This document shows positions 16,402 to 25,401 of a stretch of DNA of 51,284 nucleotides, piece by piece. A model generated the notes under the pieces. It did not search any database. It had not been told where the DNA came from and saw only the letters and a list, made by a program, of their open reading frames with translations. The stretch covers positions 490 to 51,773 of the forward strand of contig NZ_MVBK01000035.1 of assembly GCF_002000365.1 (NCBI RefSeq), given 5' to 3'. The DNA is from Thioalkalivibrio denitrificans (GTDB lineage: Bacteria; Pseudomonadota; Gammaproteobacteria; Ectothiorhodospirales; Ectothiorhodospiraceae). Position 1 is the stretch's first letter; every line of letters begins with the position of its first letter. The translations under genes and the position numbers were made by a program.

Positions 16402-16544
16402 AGTGGCAAGTGGCAAGTCTCAAGTGGCGAGGGAAACCACCCTCACCCCGGCCCTCTCCCTGAGGGAGAGGGAGTAACGCCCCTCCCCCCGCATCGCGGG
16501 GGTTGGAGAGGGGCCTTGCCACTTGAGACTTGAGACTTGCCACT
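16402..16544. repeat. Composite inverted-repeat element with internal hairpins
   Basis: The outer arms (16409-16428 and 16518-16544) use CAAGT units; the right arm carries one extra TGAGACT unit. Inside is the hairpin CCCTCTCCC-TGA-GGGAGAGGG (16452-16472), part of the CCCTCACCCC/CCCTCTCCC element common in proteobacterial genomes, and a second GC-rich hairpin with CCCCTCCCCCCGC. It fills the gap between convergent genes, so it may also end transcription. Confidence 0.8.
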
Positions 16545-16556
16545 GTCGGTCGCGCG

Positions 16557-16856
16557 TCACGCGCGACCGACATTCGAGTCCGTCGGCGAGTGGTAGTAGT
16601 CGCTGTCCCGGGCCATCTCCTCGATCACCCGCTTGAGTTCCGCGAGGCGCTGTTCGGCGGTGGCGATGGGGGCGCAGTCCTCGCACATGGGGTCGCCGCA
16701 GGGTTGGCGGCTGTAGAGCCAGTAGTGCACTGCGCCGGCGAGCATGCCGTCGGCCACGTCCCACGGGTGGTTGTCCGGGGTGTCGGCCGCCAGCCGGTTG
16801 GCCAGTTCCACCGTTTCCGTGGCGGCGGTCTCGTAGATGTCCGGGATGTCGTTCAT
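16557..16856 (-). CDS. Small conserved-looking protein with a Cys cluster
   Basis: A 99-residue acidic protein beginning MNDIPDIYETAATETVELAN. In the middle, YSRQPCGDPMCEDCAP carries three cysteines spaced C-x4-C-x2-C, which could bind metal or form a redox site. The rest is helical. It starts with a GAGGTCACC ribosome site on the minus strand and lies 33 bp downstream of the phosphatase-superfamily gene, so they may be co-transcribed. No family is recognised. Confidence 0.7.
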   Translation of the reverse strand: MNDIPDIYETAATETVELANRLAADTPDNHPWDVADGMLAGAVHYWLYSRQPCGDPMCEDCAPIATAEQRLAELKRVIEEMARDSDYYHSPTDSNVGRA

Positions 16857-16889
16857 GGGGGGTGACCTCGTGCAGGAGCCTCCATTCTA

Positions 16890-18092
16890 TCAGACGTGCG
16901 CGGTGATCAGCGGCACCAGGCGTTCCTGCGCGCTCAGACCGCCGTGCACGCCCACCATGCCGGGCGGGGCCTCCTGGGGCAGCGGGTCCATGATCATCCA
17001 GCCGTCGTGCATGAGCAGCGTGAAATCGCCGATCCGCCCGGACAGCGCGGGGTGCGGCGTGCCGGGGCCGAACCAGCCCGCATCCAGCAGGACGCTGCTC
17101 TCCACCAGTATCAGGCAGTGCCCGAACCACTCGCGAACGAGCGCGGAAAAGCGCTCGGCACGGTCGGGGCGCACATAGGCAAAGGCAACGCGGGGTTCAC
17201 CGCACAGGGGATGCGACAGGCACTCGATCACCTCGGGGTGCGCATTCAGGTCGAGACGTTTCGGTGCATCGATCATGCCGTGGTCCGCGGTCAGCAGCAC
17301 CAGGGTGTCGCTGCCGGCGATCTCCCCGAGCAATTGGCCGAAGCCCGCGTCAAGTTCAGCCAGATGCGCGTACAGTTCCGCGCTCTGCGCGCCGTGGCGA
17401 TGACCCAGGCTGTCCAGCTCGGGCCAGTAGGCGTATGTGAACCCGGGCCCGTCCAGCACTGCGCAACGGGTCTCGTGAAAGAAGCCGGGCAGATCGTCGA
17501 AGACATAGCCGCGGGCGGCGCCGGTGACGCTGCGATTGAAGGGCGAGTCGGCAATGTTGGCCGGGCTGATGCAGTGGCTCGGCACCGGCACGCGTTCGAA
17601 CAGCGGCTCCAGGCGCAGCAGATCCCTGGGTGTCACCTCCAGGTCCGTATAGCTCGGACCCTCACCCCGGGGTCTTCCCGGCAGCACCGCCATGACCGTG
17701 TCCAGCGTGTCCAGGTAAACGTACCAGCCGGTGAGTCCGTGACAGGCCGGCGGCTGTCCGGTCAGAAAGCACGTAATCCCTGCAGCGGTGGTGGTGGGGA
17801 ATACGGACGACAGCGTGGCGGTTTGGTGCGCCGCAAACGTGGGGCAGTGGCCATCACGCAGCATGATCTCGCCCAGGCCATCGATCACCATCAACAGTAC
17901 GTGGCGGTGGCCCCGGACCGCGTCCGGTGGGAGGGCCTTGAGCGGGGGGCACCGGGAGGGGCCGTCATCGGTGTCCATCCCCAGCCCCAGACCGATGCTG
18001 GTCATCAGGTTGGCGATCCCCTCGCCGGTGAAATTCGGCGGTGACCAACCGGGCTGAAGGGGCACGGGACTACTGGCCTGCGTTGTGGACAT
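16890..18092 (-). CDS. Alkaline-phosphatase-superfamily phosphodiesterase / nucleotide pyrophosphatase
   Basis: A 400-residue enzyme of the type I phosphodiesterase / nucleotide pyrophosphatase group. LLMVIDGLGEIML (about 66-78) holds the first metal Asp. SSVFPTTTAAGITCFLTGQPPACHGLTGW (about 94-122) has the nucleophile Thr region. Further metal ligands are in YWPELDSLGHRHG and LLTADHGMID, and the last histidine is in VGVHGG. No signal peptide is seen, so it is probably cytosolic, unlike many relatives. The substrate is unknown. Confidence 0.88.
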   Translation of the reverse strand: MSTTQASSPVPLQPGWSPPNFTGEGIANLMTSIGLGLGMDTDDGPSRCPPLKALPPDAVRGHRHVLLMVIDGLGEIMLRDGHCPTFAAHQTATLSSVFPTTTAAGITCFLTGQPPACHGLTGWYVYLDTLDTVMAVLPGRPRGEGPSYTDLEVTPRDLLRLEPLFERVPVPSHCISPANIADSPFNRSVTGAARGYVFDDLPGFFHETRCAVLDGPGFTYAYWPELDSLGHRHGAQSAELYAHLAELDAGFGQLLGEIAGSDTLVLLTADHGMIDAPKRLDLNAHPEVIECLSHPLCGEPRVAFAYVRPDRAERFSALVREWFGHCLILVESSVLLDAGWFGPGTPHPALSGRIGDFTLLMHDGWMIMDPLPQEAPPGMVGVHGGLSAQERLVPLITAHV

Positions 18093-18489
18093 GCCGGGGA
18101 GGGTAACGCCACGACCCCCGTTTCACCAGTACCCGGATCGTCACCTGAACGTGGAATCAGGCAGGTGAGCGGTGCGTTTTCGTGACCCGGGCGTGGAATA
18201 TGCATAGGGCCATGACGCCCATCATTCGCAGCGGCCTGATTAGAGCCGAGTGTGCGACTGAAGTGTGCATCTGTGCACAAGGTCGCGCACCGGGCGCGTG
18301 AACACTGCGTGACAACGACAAAAAAAAAGTGGCGCGCCACCGAAAAGTTGCGTAGGTTGTAGCGGTGGCGGATCGTTCGTTTGGCCACCTTTCGCGTGGC
18401 GGCCGGGTAGGCGGCCGCGCCCAGGGGCCCTGAAATGACCTGCGCATCAACCGTGAGTGTTCAATTTTTTGCTTTTGAGGTAGGAGTCC
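18093..18489. other. Upstream region of the cold-shock gene
   Basis: This 397-bp gap separates the phosphatase-superfamily gene (minus strand) from the cold-shock gene (plus strand). Cold-shock genes usually have long 5' leaders, and a T-rich stretch with a good AGGAG ribosome site (18484-18488) lies at its end. I could not place a -35/-10 pair with confidence and see no real protein gene here. Confidence 0.4.
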
Positions 18490-18693
18490 ATGGCAACTGG
18501 TACTGTGAAGTGGTTCAACGAATCCAAGGGATTCGGTTTCATTACTCCCGATGACGGTGGCAAGGACGTATTCGTCCATTTCAGCGCCATCAGCGGTTCC
18601 GGATTCAAGACCCTGGCCGAAAACCAGAAGGTCAGCTTCGATGTGCAGGATGGTCCCAAGGGACCACAGGCGGCCAACGTCGTCGCACAGTAA
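18490..18693 (+). CDS. Cold-shock protein (CspA family)
   Basis: A 67-residue single cold-shock domain. It has both RNA-binding motifs, KGFGFITP (RNP1, about 13-20) and DVFVHFSAI (RNP2, about 26-34), and the usual start [14 protein letters not shown]. It binds single-stranded RNA or DNA and melts RNA structure in the cytoplasm. Length and sequence are canonical. A perfect intrinsic terminator follows 43 bp after the stop, so the gene is monocistronic. Confidence 0.97.
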   Translation: MATGTVKWFNESKGFGFITPDDGGKDVFVHFSAISGSGFKTLAENQKVSFDVQDGPKGPQAANVVAQ

Positions 18694-18735
18694 GACCGGA
18701 AATCGTACCCGGGAGGCAACCGAACCTCCCGCGTG

Positions 18736-18762
18736 AGCCCCGCCTCCCAGCGGGGCTTTTTT
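18736..18762 (+). terminator. Intrinsic terminator of the cold-shock gene
   Basis: AGCCCCGC (18736-18743) and GCGGGGCT (18750-18757) form a perfect 8-bp GC-rich stem with a 6-nt loop, followed by a T-run (18757-18762). Confidence 0.92.
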
Positions 18763-18765
18763 AAT

Positions 18766-18868
18766 GCGATTCAAAGTTCAAGATTCAAGATTCAAAGGGG
18801 GCGCTGAGGCCCATGCCGGATGCCCGCCCCTTTGAATGTTGAATATTGAATCTTGAACTTTGAATCGC
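18766..18868. repeat. Inverted repeat of GATTCAA units behind the cold-shock terminator
   Basis: The left arm (18766-18800) and right arm (18827-18868) are built from GATTCAA/AGTTCAA units and pair over most of their length, including GCGATTCAAAGTTCAAGATT at the outer end. It belongs to the same family as 15875-15957 and begins 4 bp after the T-run of the terminator. Confidence 0.85.
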
Positions 18869-18949
18869 TTCCCCGCTGCCTTGCAGGTCACGGGTGCCTT
18901 CGGTAAGGTCGATGGCCTTTAACGCCTCGATTTTCACCAGGGAGCATCC

Positions 18950-19882
18950 ATGTCTGCACTGATCTGCGGTTCCATCGCCTACGACACCATCATGGTTTTT
19001 CCAGACCGGTTCAGGAACCACATCCTGCCGGACAAGGTGCATATCCTGAACGTGTCGTTCCTGGTGCCGCAGATGCGCAGGGAGTACGGCGGCTGCGCGG
19101 GCAACATCGCCTACAATCTCAAGCTCCTGGGCGACGAACCCGTGCTCATGGCGACGGTGGGCGGCGACTTTGCACCCTACGCCAACTGGCTGGACGAGAA
19201 CGGGATCAGCCGCAAGCACGTCAAGGTGCTGGATGACATCTACACCGGCCAGGCCTTTATCACCACGGACCAGGACGACAACCAGATCACGGCGTTTCAC
19301 CCGGGGGCCATGGGTGAGTCGCATCGCAACAAGGTCACGGATGCCAATGGCATCAGCATCGGCATTGTCTCTCCCGACGGGCGCGACGGCATGATCCAGC
19401 ACGCGGAGCAGTTTGCCGACAGCGGCATCCCGTTCATCTTCGATCCCGGCCAGGGCATGCCCATGTTCGACGGTGATGACCTCAAGCGTTTCGTCGAGCA
19501 GGCCACCTGGGTCACCCTCAACGACTACGAGGCCCAGCTCATGAGCGAGCGCACCGGTCTGAGCGTGGAGCAGATGGCGGAGCGGGTGAAGGCCCTGGTG
19601 GTGACCCGCGGCGGCGAGGGTTCACTGGTCTACACCGACGGCAAGTGTCTGGACATCCCGGCCGCCAGGGCACGGGAGATCAAGGATCCGACCGGCTGCG
19701 GCGACGCCTACCGCGCCGGCCTGCTGCACGGCCTCATGCACGACATGGACTGGGAAACCACCGGGCGGATTGCCTCCCTCATGGGCGCCCTCAAGATCGA
19801 ACACCACGGCACCCAGAACCACCGCTTCAACCAGGACGGCTTCGCGGAGCGCTTCCAGCGCGAGTTCGGCTATCGGTTTTGA
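18950..19882 (+). CDS. PfkB-family sugar / adenosine kinase
   Basis: A 310-residue ribokinase-fold kinase. Visible marks are GSIAYDTIM (sugar-binding start), the GGCAGNIAYNLKLLG stretch (about 46-60), and the C-terminal signature DPTGCGDAYRAGLL (about 242-255), where the Asp of GCGD is the catalytic base and the glycines form the anion hole. MFPDRF and the long lid region resemble bacterial adenosine kinase-like members, so adenosine or a related nucleoside is a plausible substrate. It is cytosolic. A 27-bp perfect inverted repeat and an intrinsic terminator follow. Confidence 0.9.
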   Translation: MSALICGSIAYDTIMVFPDRFRNHILPDKVHILNVSFLVPQMRREYGGCAGNIAYNLKLLGDEPVLMATVGGDFAPYANWLDENGISRKHVKVLDDIYTGQAFITTDQDDNQITAFHPGAMGESHRNKVTDANGISIGIVSPDGRDGMIQHAEQFADSGIPFIFDPGQGMPMFDGDDLKRFVEQATWVTLNDYEAQLMSERTGLSVEQMAERVKALVVTRGGEGSLVYTDGKCLDIPAARAREIKDPTGCGDAYRAGLLHGLMHDMDWETTGRIASLMGALKIEHHGTQNHRFNQDGFAERFQREFGYRF

Positions 19883-19903
19883 TTACGGTGTGTGGAGAAA
19901 ATC

Positions 19904-20031
19904 CAACGCAAAGGCGCAAAGACGCAAAGGAACGCAAAGAATCCTGAGCGCAGATAAGGCCGGCTTCGCCGGCCTTATCTGTTTTTCTTGAAAGATCTTG
20001 CGGCCCTTTGCGTCTTTGCGCCTTTGCGTTG
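19904..20031. repeat. Inverted repeat of GCAAAG units enclosing a terminator
   Basis: The arms 19904-19930 and 20005-20031 are a perfect 27-bp inverted repeat made of 8- to 9-bp GCAAAG units. A strong terminator hairpin sits in the centre (19951-19986). It lies between the PfkB gene and the convergent spoVR gene. Confidence 0.88.
19951..19986 (+). terminator. Intrinsic terminator behind the PfkB gene
   Basis: CAGATAAGGCCGGC (19951-19964) pairs perfectly with 19968-19981 around a TTC loop, followed by TTTTTC. The 14-bp stem is embedded in the GCAAAG inverted repeat. Confidence 0.9.
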
Positions 20032-20048
20032 AGTCTTTAAAATCCTTC

Positions 20049-21605
20049 TCAGGCCAGACGCAGATCCGGCTCCACGTCTTCGTAGGCGTTGAGGAGGTCC
20101 TCGCTCCTGGGGTCGACTTCGACGAGACTGACCGGATAGCCCCATAGGTTGGCCAGGTGGCGAAGCACCATGAGCGTGTTGCGCTCCTCCAGCAGGCGGC
20201 CGTCCAGCACACGGTGCTCCAGGATCAGCCGACGGTCGCCGGTGAGGTCCACGTCCACCACCTGGATGTCCGGCTCGTGGCGAGCCAGGTCGTACTGGGC
20301 GGCCAGCGCGCGGCGAACCTCCCGGTACCCGGACTCGTCGTGGATCGCCTCCACTTCCAGTTCGTCGTCGTCGGCGTCGTCCAGCACGGAGAACAGGCGC
20401 CATTCGCGCATCATGCGCGGGCTCAGGAACTGAAGGATGAAACTCTCGTCCCGATATTCCGCCCAGGCGGTCTTCCAGGTGCCGAGTGCATCCTGGTTGC
20501 CGGCAAAATCGGGGAACCAGCGCCGGTCCTCGTCGGTGGGCTTCTCGCAGATGCGCTTCATGTCCTGCAGGATGCCGAAGCCCAGCGCATAGGGGTTGAT
20601 CCCCGAGAAGCGCCGGTCGTCGAACTCCGGCTGAAACACCACGTTGGTGTGGGCGTGCAGGAATTCCATGAATGATCCGTCGGTGATCTGCCCGGTCTCG
20701 TGCAGGCGGTTCATGATGGCGTAGTGCACCGTTGTGGCGCAGCCCTCGTTCATCACCTTGGTCTGTTTCTGCGGATAGAAGTACTGGGACACCACCCGCA
20801 CGATGCGCAGGATCTCCCGCTGCCAGTGCGCAAGCTTCGGCGCCCGCTTCTCCAGAAAATACAGCAGGTTCTCTTCCGGCAGACCGAGGCTGCGCCTGCG
20901 CGCGTCACCGTTGGGATCCTCGTCTCCGTCCTCGTCGGCACGCTTGGGCAGGGTGCGCCAGATGTCGCTGAAGGTCTGCTCCTCGAAACGCCGCCGCTCG
21001 CGCTCGCGCTCCATCTCCCGCTTGAGATTCATGGGCTGGCGCCGCGGGTAGCGATGCACGCCGTGGCTCATGAGCGCGTGGGCCGCGTCGAGGATCTTCT
21101 CGACCTCGCCGGCACCGTAGCGCTCCTCGCACTCGCTCACGTAGCGTTTGGCGAAGTCCAGGTAGTCGAGGATGGAGTCGGCATCGGTCCAGGCCTTGAA
21201 GAGCTGGTTGTTCCGAAAGAAATGGCTGTGGCCGAACGCCGCATGGGCCATGACCAGCGTCTGCATGGTCATGGTGTTCTCCTCCATGATGTAGCACAGG
21301 CACGGGTTGGAGTTGATGACGATCTCGTAGGCGAGCCCCGTCATGCCCTTGCGATACAGCATCTCGTCGCGGGCGAAGTGCTTGCCGAAGGACCAGTGGC
21401 GGTAGAACAGCGGCATGCCCATGGAGGAATAGGCATCGAGCATCTGCTCGGAACTGATCACTTCCACCTGGCTGGGGTAGGGGTTCAGGCCCATCTCGTC
21501 GACCGCGATGCGCTCGATGGCGTCGAAGGCCTTGCGCACCAGCCGGTAGTCCCAGTCCGGGCCGGTGTAGAGGAGGCGGGCGTCGGATTCGAAATGGCTG
21601 ATCAT
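20049..21605 (-). CDS. SpoVR family protein (YcgB-like)
   Basis: A 518-residue SpoVR/YcgB protein. Family marks include MGLNPYPSQVEVISSEQMLDAYSSMGMPLFYRHWSFGK, YEIVINSNPCLCYIMEENTM, MNEGCATTVHYAIMNRL and INPYALGFGI. The length matches E. coli YcgB (about 510). Its start lies 1 bp after the yeaH stop, so it is the third gene of a prkA-yeaH-spoVR operon. The set is tied to stationary phase, starvation and, in Bacillus, sporulation; the biochemical role of SpoVR is unknown. Confidence 0.95.
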   Translation of the reverse strand: MISHFESDARLLYTGPDWDYRLVRKAFDAIERIAVDEMGLNPYPSQVEVISSEQMLDAYSSMGMPLFYRHWSFGKHFARDEMLYRKGMTGLAYEIVINSNPCLCYIMEENTMTMQTLVMAHAAFGHSHFFRNNQLFKAWTDADSILDYLDFAKRYVSECEERYGAGEVEKILDAAHALMSHGVHRYPRRQPMNLKREMERERERRRFEEQTFSDIWRTLPKRADEDGDEDPNGDARRRSLGLPEENLLYFLEKRAPKLAHWQREILRIVRVVSQYFYPQKQTKVMNEGCATTVHYAIMNRLHETGQITDGSFMEFLHAHTNVVFQPEFDDRRFSGINPYALGFGILQDMKRICEKPTDEDRRWFPDFAGNQDALGTWKTAWAEYRDESFILQFLSPRMMREWRLFSVLDDADDDELEVEAIHDESGYREVRRALAAQYDLARHEPDIQVVDVDLTGDRRLILEHRVLDGRLLEERNTLMVLRHLANLWGYPVSLVEVDPRSEDLLNAYEDVEPDLRLA

Positions 21606-21606
21606 C

Positions 21607-22890
21607 TCAGGCCCTCAGCTCCGCCGGGGTGAACAGATCCTGGAACACCGGAAAGATGTCCGCGCGCTTCTTGACCTTGCGCATCGCCATGGGATGCCCC
21701 GCCGCCACCAGTTGCTCGTAGACCTCCCACAGGTCGCTGGCCGACTCCCAGCCGCGTTCCTCCGCCACCTCGATGTAGGCGAAGTAGCGGCACACGGGGA
21801 GGATCACCTCTTCCAACATCTGCACCACCGCGGGGTTGTCGGCCGGGGTGTTGTCACCGTCCGAGGCCTGCGCGGCGTAGATGTTCCATTCCGCCGGGGA
21901 GTAGCGTTCGCGCACCACCCGCTCCATCTCCCGAAGCGCCGGCGAGACCAGTGTGCCGCCCGTCTCCCGGGAGTAGAAAAAGGTCTCCTCGTCCACCTCC
22001 TGGGCGATGTGGGTATGGCGGATGAACACGATATCCACGTGCCGGTAGCGCCGTTCCAGGAACAGGTACAGCAGCATGAAGAAGCGCTTGGCCAGGTCCT
22101 TCATGTCCTCGGTCATGGAGCCGGATACATCCATCAGGCAGAACATCACCGCCTGGGAAATGGGTCGCGGCACGGGCACGAAGCGGTTGAAGCGCAGATC
22201 GATGGGATCGATGTAGGGGATCAGCCGGGAGCGTCGGGTCAGCGCCTCACGCTGACGGATGAGTTCGCGCAGTCCCTCGGGATCTTTTCCGGTACGCTCC
22301 AGGCGGTCGATCTCCCGGTCCAGGGCCAGAATCTCCTCGCGCTTGGGGCGGCGCAGGGCAAGCCGCCGCGACAGCGAGTTGCGCATGGTGCGCGTGAGAT
22401 TGAGACTCGCCGGTGATCCGGTGACGGAGAACCCGGCGCGCTGGATGCCCTGCTGTTCCACCTTGGAGAGCTGGGTGCGGGCCAGTTCCGGCAATTCCAG
22501 GTTCTCGAAGAACAGATCCAGAAACTCGTCGCGGCTGACGGTGAACTGGAACTCGTCCTCGCCCTCGCCGTCCGGACTGCCGCCCGAGCCGCGTCCGCCC
22601 CCTCCGCCATCAGGCCGCGGGATGCGATCGCCCGCGTGATACTCCTTGTTACCGGGCACCACGTGACGGCGCGTGCCGGTGTCCCTGTCCTTGCGAAACG
22701 AGGGTTCCTGCAGGCCGTCGGAGGGAATGCGGATCTGTTCCTCCCCGTGACCCACCTCGGTAACCTTGCGCTTCGCCGACACGTCGCGCACCGCGTCCAG
22801 GATCTGTCGCTTGGCCCGCCGGATGAAGCGCTGGCGGTTGGCCAGGCTCTTGTCCTTGGGGTTGAGGCGCCGATCGACGATATTGACCAC
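21607..22890 (-). CDS. yeaH: YeaH/YhbH family protein (DUF444, von Willebrand A-like)
   Basis: A 427-residue DUF444 protein. It starts with GTG at 22890 after a GGAGGGAA site, which gives the usual family opening IVDRRLNPKDKSLANRQRF. The C-terminal half is a VWA-like domain with a MIDAS motif DVSGSM (about 252-257), then RHTHIAQEVDEETFFYSRETGGT and the usual SxGGT-like turn. It is expected to work with PrkA, a kinase, on the same strand 25 bp upstream. The target is unknown. Confidence 0.94.
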   Translation of the reverse strand: MVNIVDRRLNPKDKSLANRQRFIRRAKRQILDAVRDVSAKRKVTEVGHGEEQIRIPSDGLQEPSFRKDRDTGTRRHVVPGNKEYHAGDRIPRPDGGGGGRGSGGSPDGEGEDEFQFTVSRDEFLDLFFENLELPELARTQLSKVEQQGIQRAGFSVTGSPASLNLTRTMRNSLSRRLALRRPKREEILALDREIDRLERTGKDPEGLRELIRQREALTRRSRLIPYIDPIDLRFNRFVPVPRPISQAVMFCLMDVSGSMTEDMKDLAKRFFMLLYLFLERRYRHVDIVFIRHTHIAQEVDEETFFYSRETGGTLVSPALREMERVVRERYSPAEWNIYAAQASDGDNTPADNPAVVQMLEEVILPVCRYFAYIEVAEERGWESASDLWEVYEQLVAAGHPMAMRKVKKRADIFPVFQDLFTPAELRA

Positions 22891-22915
22891 AGCCCTGATT
22901 CCCTCCGGCGGGCGC

Positions 22916-24862
22916 TCAGCCCGCCTGTTTCACGCGCATGTACCACTCCACCAGCCGGCGCACCTGGCGCTCGGTGTAACCGCGTTCCACCATGCGCTGC
23001 ACAAAGTCGCTGTGCTTGCGCTCCAGTTCGGAGTCGGCCTTGGTGCCGAAGCTGATCACCGGCAACAGGTCCTCCACCTGGCTGAACATGCGCTTCTCGA
23101 TCACCTCGCGGATCTTCTCGTAGGAGGTCCACGACGGCATCTTGCCGCCCTGTGCCGCCTGGGAGCGCAACGCGAATTTCACCACCTCGTTGCGGAAGTC
23201 CTTGGGGTTTGCAATGCCGGCGGCCTTCTCGATCTTGGACAGCTCCTGGTTGAGCGCAGGACGGTCGAGCATTTGCCCGGTATCCGGATCCTTGAAATCG
23301 TGGTCCTCGATCCAGGCGTCGGCATAGGTCACGTAGCGCTCGAACAGGTTCTGGCCGAAGTCGTGGTAGGACTCCAGATACGCCTTCTGGATTTCGTTGC
23401 CGATGAAGTCCGCGTAGCGCGGCGCCAGTTCCGCCTTGATGAATTCGAGGTAGCGTCGCTCCGTCTCCTCCGGGAACTGCTCGCGGCGGATGGACTGCTC
23501 CAGCATGTAGAGCAGGTGCACCGGATCGGCGGCCACCTCGCGGTTGTCGTAGTTGAAGGTCTCGGAAAGCACCTTGAACGCAAAGCGCGTGGAGACGCCG
23601 GTCATGCCCTCGTCCACCCCGGCCACGTCACGGTACTCCTGCATGGACTTGGCCTTGGGATCGGTGTCCTTGAGGCTCTCGCCGTCGTACACCCGCATCT
23701 TGGAGTACAGGCTCGAGTTCTCGTGCTCCTTGAGCCGGGTGAGCACCGAGAACTTCGCCAGCAGGTCCAGGGTGGCCGGGGCGCAGGGCGCATCGCTCAG
23801 CTCGCTCGTGCGGATGAGCTTGTCGTAGATGAGCTGTTCCTCCGTGGCTCGCAGGCAGTAGGGCACCTTGATCACCGAGATACGGTCCAGGAAGGCCTCG
23901 TTGTTCTTGTTGTTTCTGAATGTCTGCCACTCGGCCTCGTTGGAGTGCGCCATGATGATCCCGTTGAAGGGGATGGCGCCGATGTTTTCCGTGCCCACAT
24001 AGTTGCTTTCCTGGGTGGCGGTCAGCAGCGGGTGCAGCATCTTGATGGGCGCCTTGAACATCTCCACGAATTCCAGGATGCCCTGGTTGGCGCGGTTGAG
24101 GCCGCCCGAGTAGCTGTAGGCGTCGGTATCGTTCTGGCTGTAGAGCTCCAGCTTGCGGATGTCCACCTTCCCGACCAGCGAGGAGATGTCCTGGTTGTTC
24201 TCGTCGCCGGGTTCGGTCTTGGCGATGGCGATCTGGCGCAGCTTGGACGGATAGATGCGCACCACGGAGAAGCGCGACAGGTCGCCGCCGAACTCGTCCA
24301 GCCGCTTGACCGCCCAGGGGGAGATCAGACCGGTGAGCCGGCGCTTCGGAATGCCGAAACGCGCCTCGATGTCGGCCCCGTGGGTTTCCGGGTCGAACAG
24401 GCCCAGGGGGCTTTCGAACACGGGCGAGATCTCGTCGTTGGCCTTGAGCACGTAGATGGGGAGTTTCTCCATCAGGCTCTTGAGCCGTTCTGCCAGCGAG
24501 GACTTGCCGCCGCCCACCGGACCGAGCAGGTAGAGGATCTGCTTGCGCTCCTCCAGGCCCTGCGCCGCGTAGCGGAAGAAGCCGACGATGCGCTCGACGG
24601 TCTCCTCCATGCCATAGAAATCCTCAAAGGCCGGGTAGATCTTGATGGTTCGATTGAGAAAGATGCGTCCGAGGCGCTCGTCCTTGGCAGTATCGAGTAC
24701 CTTGGGGTCCCCGATGGCGGCCACGAGCCGCTCGCCGGCGGTCGCGTACATCATGGGATCGTCCGCGCAGGCCTCCAGGTAGGCACTCAGGGGCATTTCC
24801 GACTCCTGGCGCTGCTGGTATTCCCGTGCGTACTGGGCGATCAGGGTTTCTGCGGAATCCAT
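22916..24862 (-). CDS. prkA: PrkA family serine protein kinase (YeaG-like)
   Basis: A 648-residue PrkA/YeaG protein, close to the 644 residues of E. coli YeaG. The N-terminal AAA-like domain has Walker A GPVGGGKSS (114-122), and the C-terminal domain contains the PrkA kinase-like region. It is cytosolic and, in E. coli, supports survival under nitrogen starvation. A ribosome site GGAGGTG precedes the ATG, and a sigma-54-type promoter is found 38-64 bp upstream, as expected for nitrogen control. It is the first gene of the operon with yeaH and spoVR. Confidence 0.96.
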   Translation of the reverse strand: MDSAETLIAQYAREYQQRQESEMPLSAYLEACADDPMMYATAGERLVAAIGDPKVLDTAKDERLGRIFLNRTIKIYPAFEDFYGMEETVERIVGFFRYAAQGLEERKQILYLLGPVGGGKSSLAERLKSLMEKLPIYVLKANDEISPVFESPLGLFDPETHGADIEARFGIPKRRLTGLISPWAVKRLDEFGGDLSRFSVVRIYPSKLRQIAIAKTEPGDENNQDISSLVGKVDIRKLELYSQNDTDAYSYSGGLNRANQGILEFVEMFKAPIKMLHPLLTATQESNYVGTENIGAIPFNGIIMAHSNEAEWQTFRNNKNNEAFLDRISVIKVPYCLRATEEQLIYDKLIRTSELSDAPCAPATLDLLAKFSVLTRLKEHENSSLYSKMRVYDGESLKDTDPKAKSMQEYRDVAGVDEGMTGVSTRFAFKVLSETFNYDNREVAADPVHLLYMLEQSIRREQFPEETERRYLEFIKAELAPRYADFIGNEIQKAYLESYHDFGQNLFERYVTYADAWIEDHDFKDPDTGQMLDRPALNQELSKIEKAAGIANPKDFRNEVVKFALRSQAAQGGKMPSWTSYEKIREVIEKRMFSQVEDLLPVISFGTKADSELERKHSDFVQRMVERGYTERQVRRLVEWYMRVKQAG

Positions 24863-24910
24863 AACGTCTTCACCTCCTCGTCAGGACGCAGTGGTGCGCA
24901 TGTACATCCA

Positions 24911-24926
24911 TGCAATTTGGGGGCCA
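24911..24926 (-). promoter_or_regulatory. Sigma-54-type promoter of prkA-yeaH-spoVR
   Basis: Read on the minus strand, TGGCCCCCAAATTGCA matches the -24/-12 consensus TGGCACGNNNNTTGCA with exact spacing: the GG and GC elements and the TTGC are all kept. The predicted start is near 24900, about 38 bp before the prkA ATG. E. coli yeaGH is known to depend on sigma-54 and NtrC. Confidence 0.7.
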
Positions 24927-24974
24927 CGGCAGGGTGCAGACCGCGCGTTCTCCCCTCGGACGCCGACGGACGGC

Positions 24975-25103
24975 GTGTATCCGATGTGTTCCGGTAAGCG
25001 GTGTGGCATCGGCGCGCGGGCTGCGCGACCGGATTCCCGGGACTTCATCACTCTTGTTGGACGCGCCGGCACGCGTGCAGTTCCGGCGGTGTGTCCGATA
25101 CAC
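24975..25103. promoter_or_regulatory. Possible activator sites upstream of the sigma-54 promoter
   Basis: GTGTRTCCGAT occurs twice, at 24975-24985 and 25089-25099. The second copy is part of a near-palindrome, GTGTGTC-C-GATACAC (25089-25103). They lie about 75 and 190 bp upstream of the predicted start, a normal distance for an enhancer-binding activator. The sequence does not match the classical NtrC site, so the activator is unknown. Confidence 0.4.
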
Positions 25104-25401
25104 CCGATAATGGCGCGCGGTGACGGCATTCCGGCGTTTGACGCCCGGTTGCAGGGGAGAATGTCGGGTTTCCGGCGGCGGGGCGTCGGGTCGTGTGTCA
25201 CAAAACCTGACTGGAAACGCTGGATCACGTCATCAACCGGCCGACACCCGTGCGCTGAAACGATGCATGGACCGGCAACACTCCGAACAGCCGAAGCGTT
25301 GCCCTTTCATGGTAAAGCTTAGTACAGCTTAAAGACCAGAGAGAGTGACAAACGACACAACCGATGAACGAGCGGAGAAACCGGAGAGGAGGACACGCGG
25401 T

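Larger units (their letters stand above)
24863..25392. other. prkA upstream region, no protein gene seen
   Basis: Apart from the sigma-54-type promoter and two possible activator sites, this stretch has no supported gene. Frames of up to 143 codons exist on both strands, but they have no ribosome site, no family resemblance and normal GC-shadow composition. Confidence 0.45.

Noticed and set aside
16018-16416. 132-codon minus-strand frame opposite the small gene at 16030
   Set aside because: Its composition and start are less protein-like than the plus-strand frame, which is itself only weakly supported.
22766-24997. 743-codon open frame on the plus strand opposite prkA
   Set aside because: It is the mirror of a high-GC gene; the PrkA frame has a Walker A motif, a ribosome site and full family length, while the opposite frame has no family resemblance.
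24891-25322. 143-codon frame upstream of prkA
   Set aside because: No ribosome site, no recognisable domain, and it overlaps the sigma-54 promoter.
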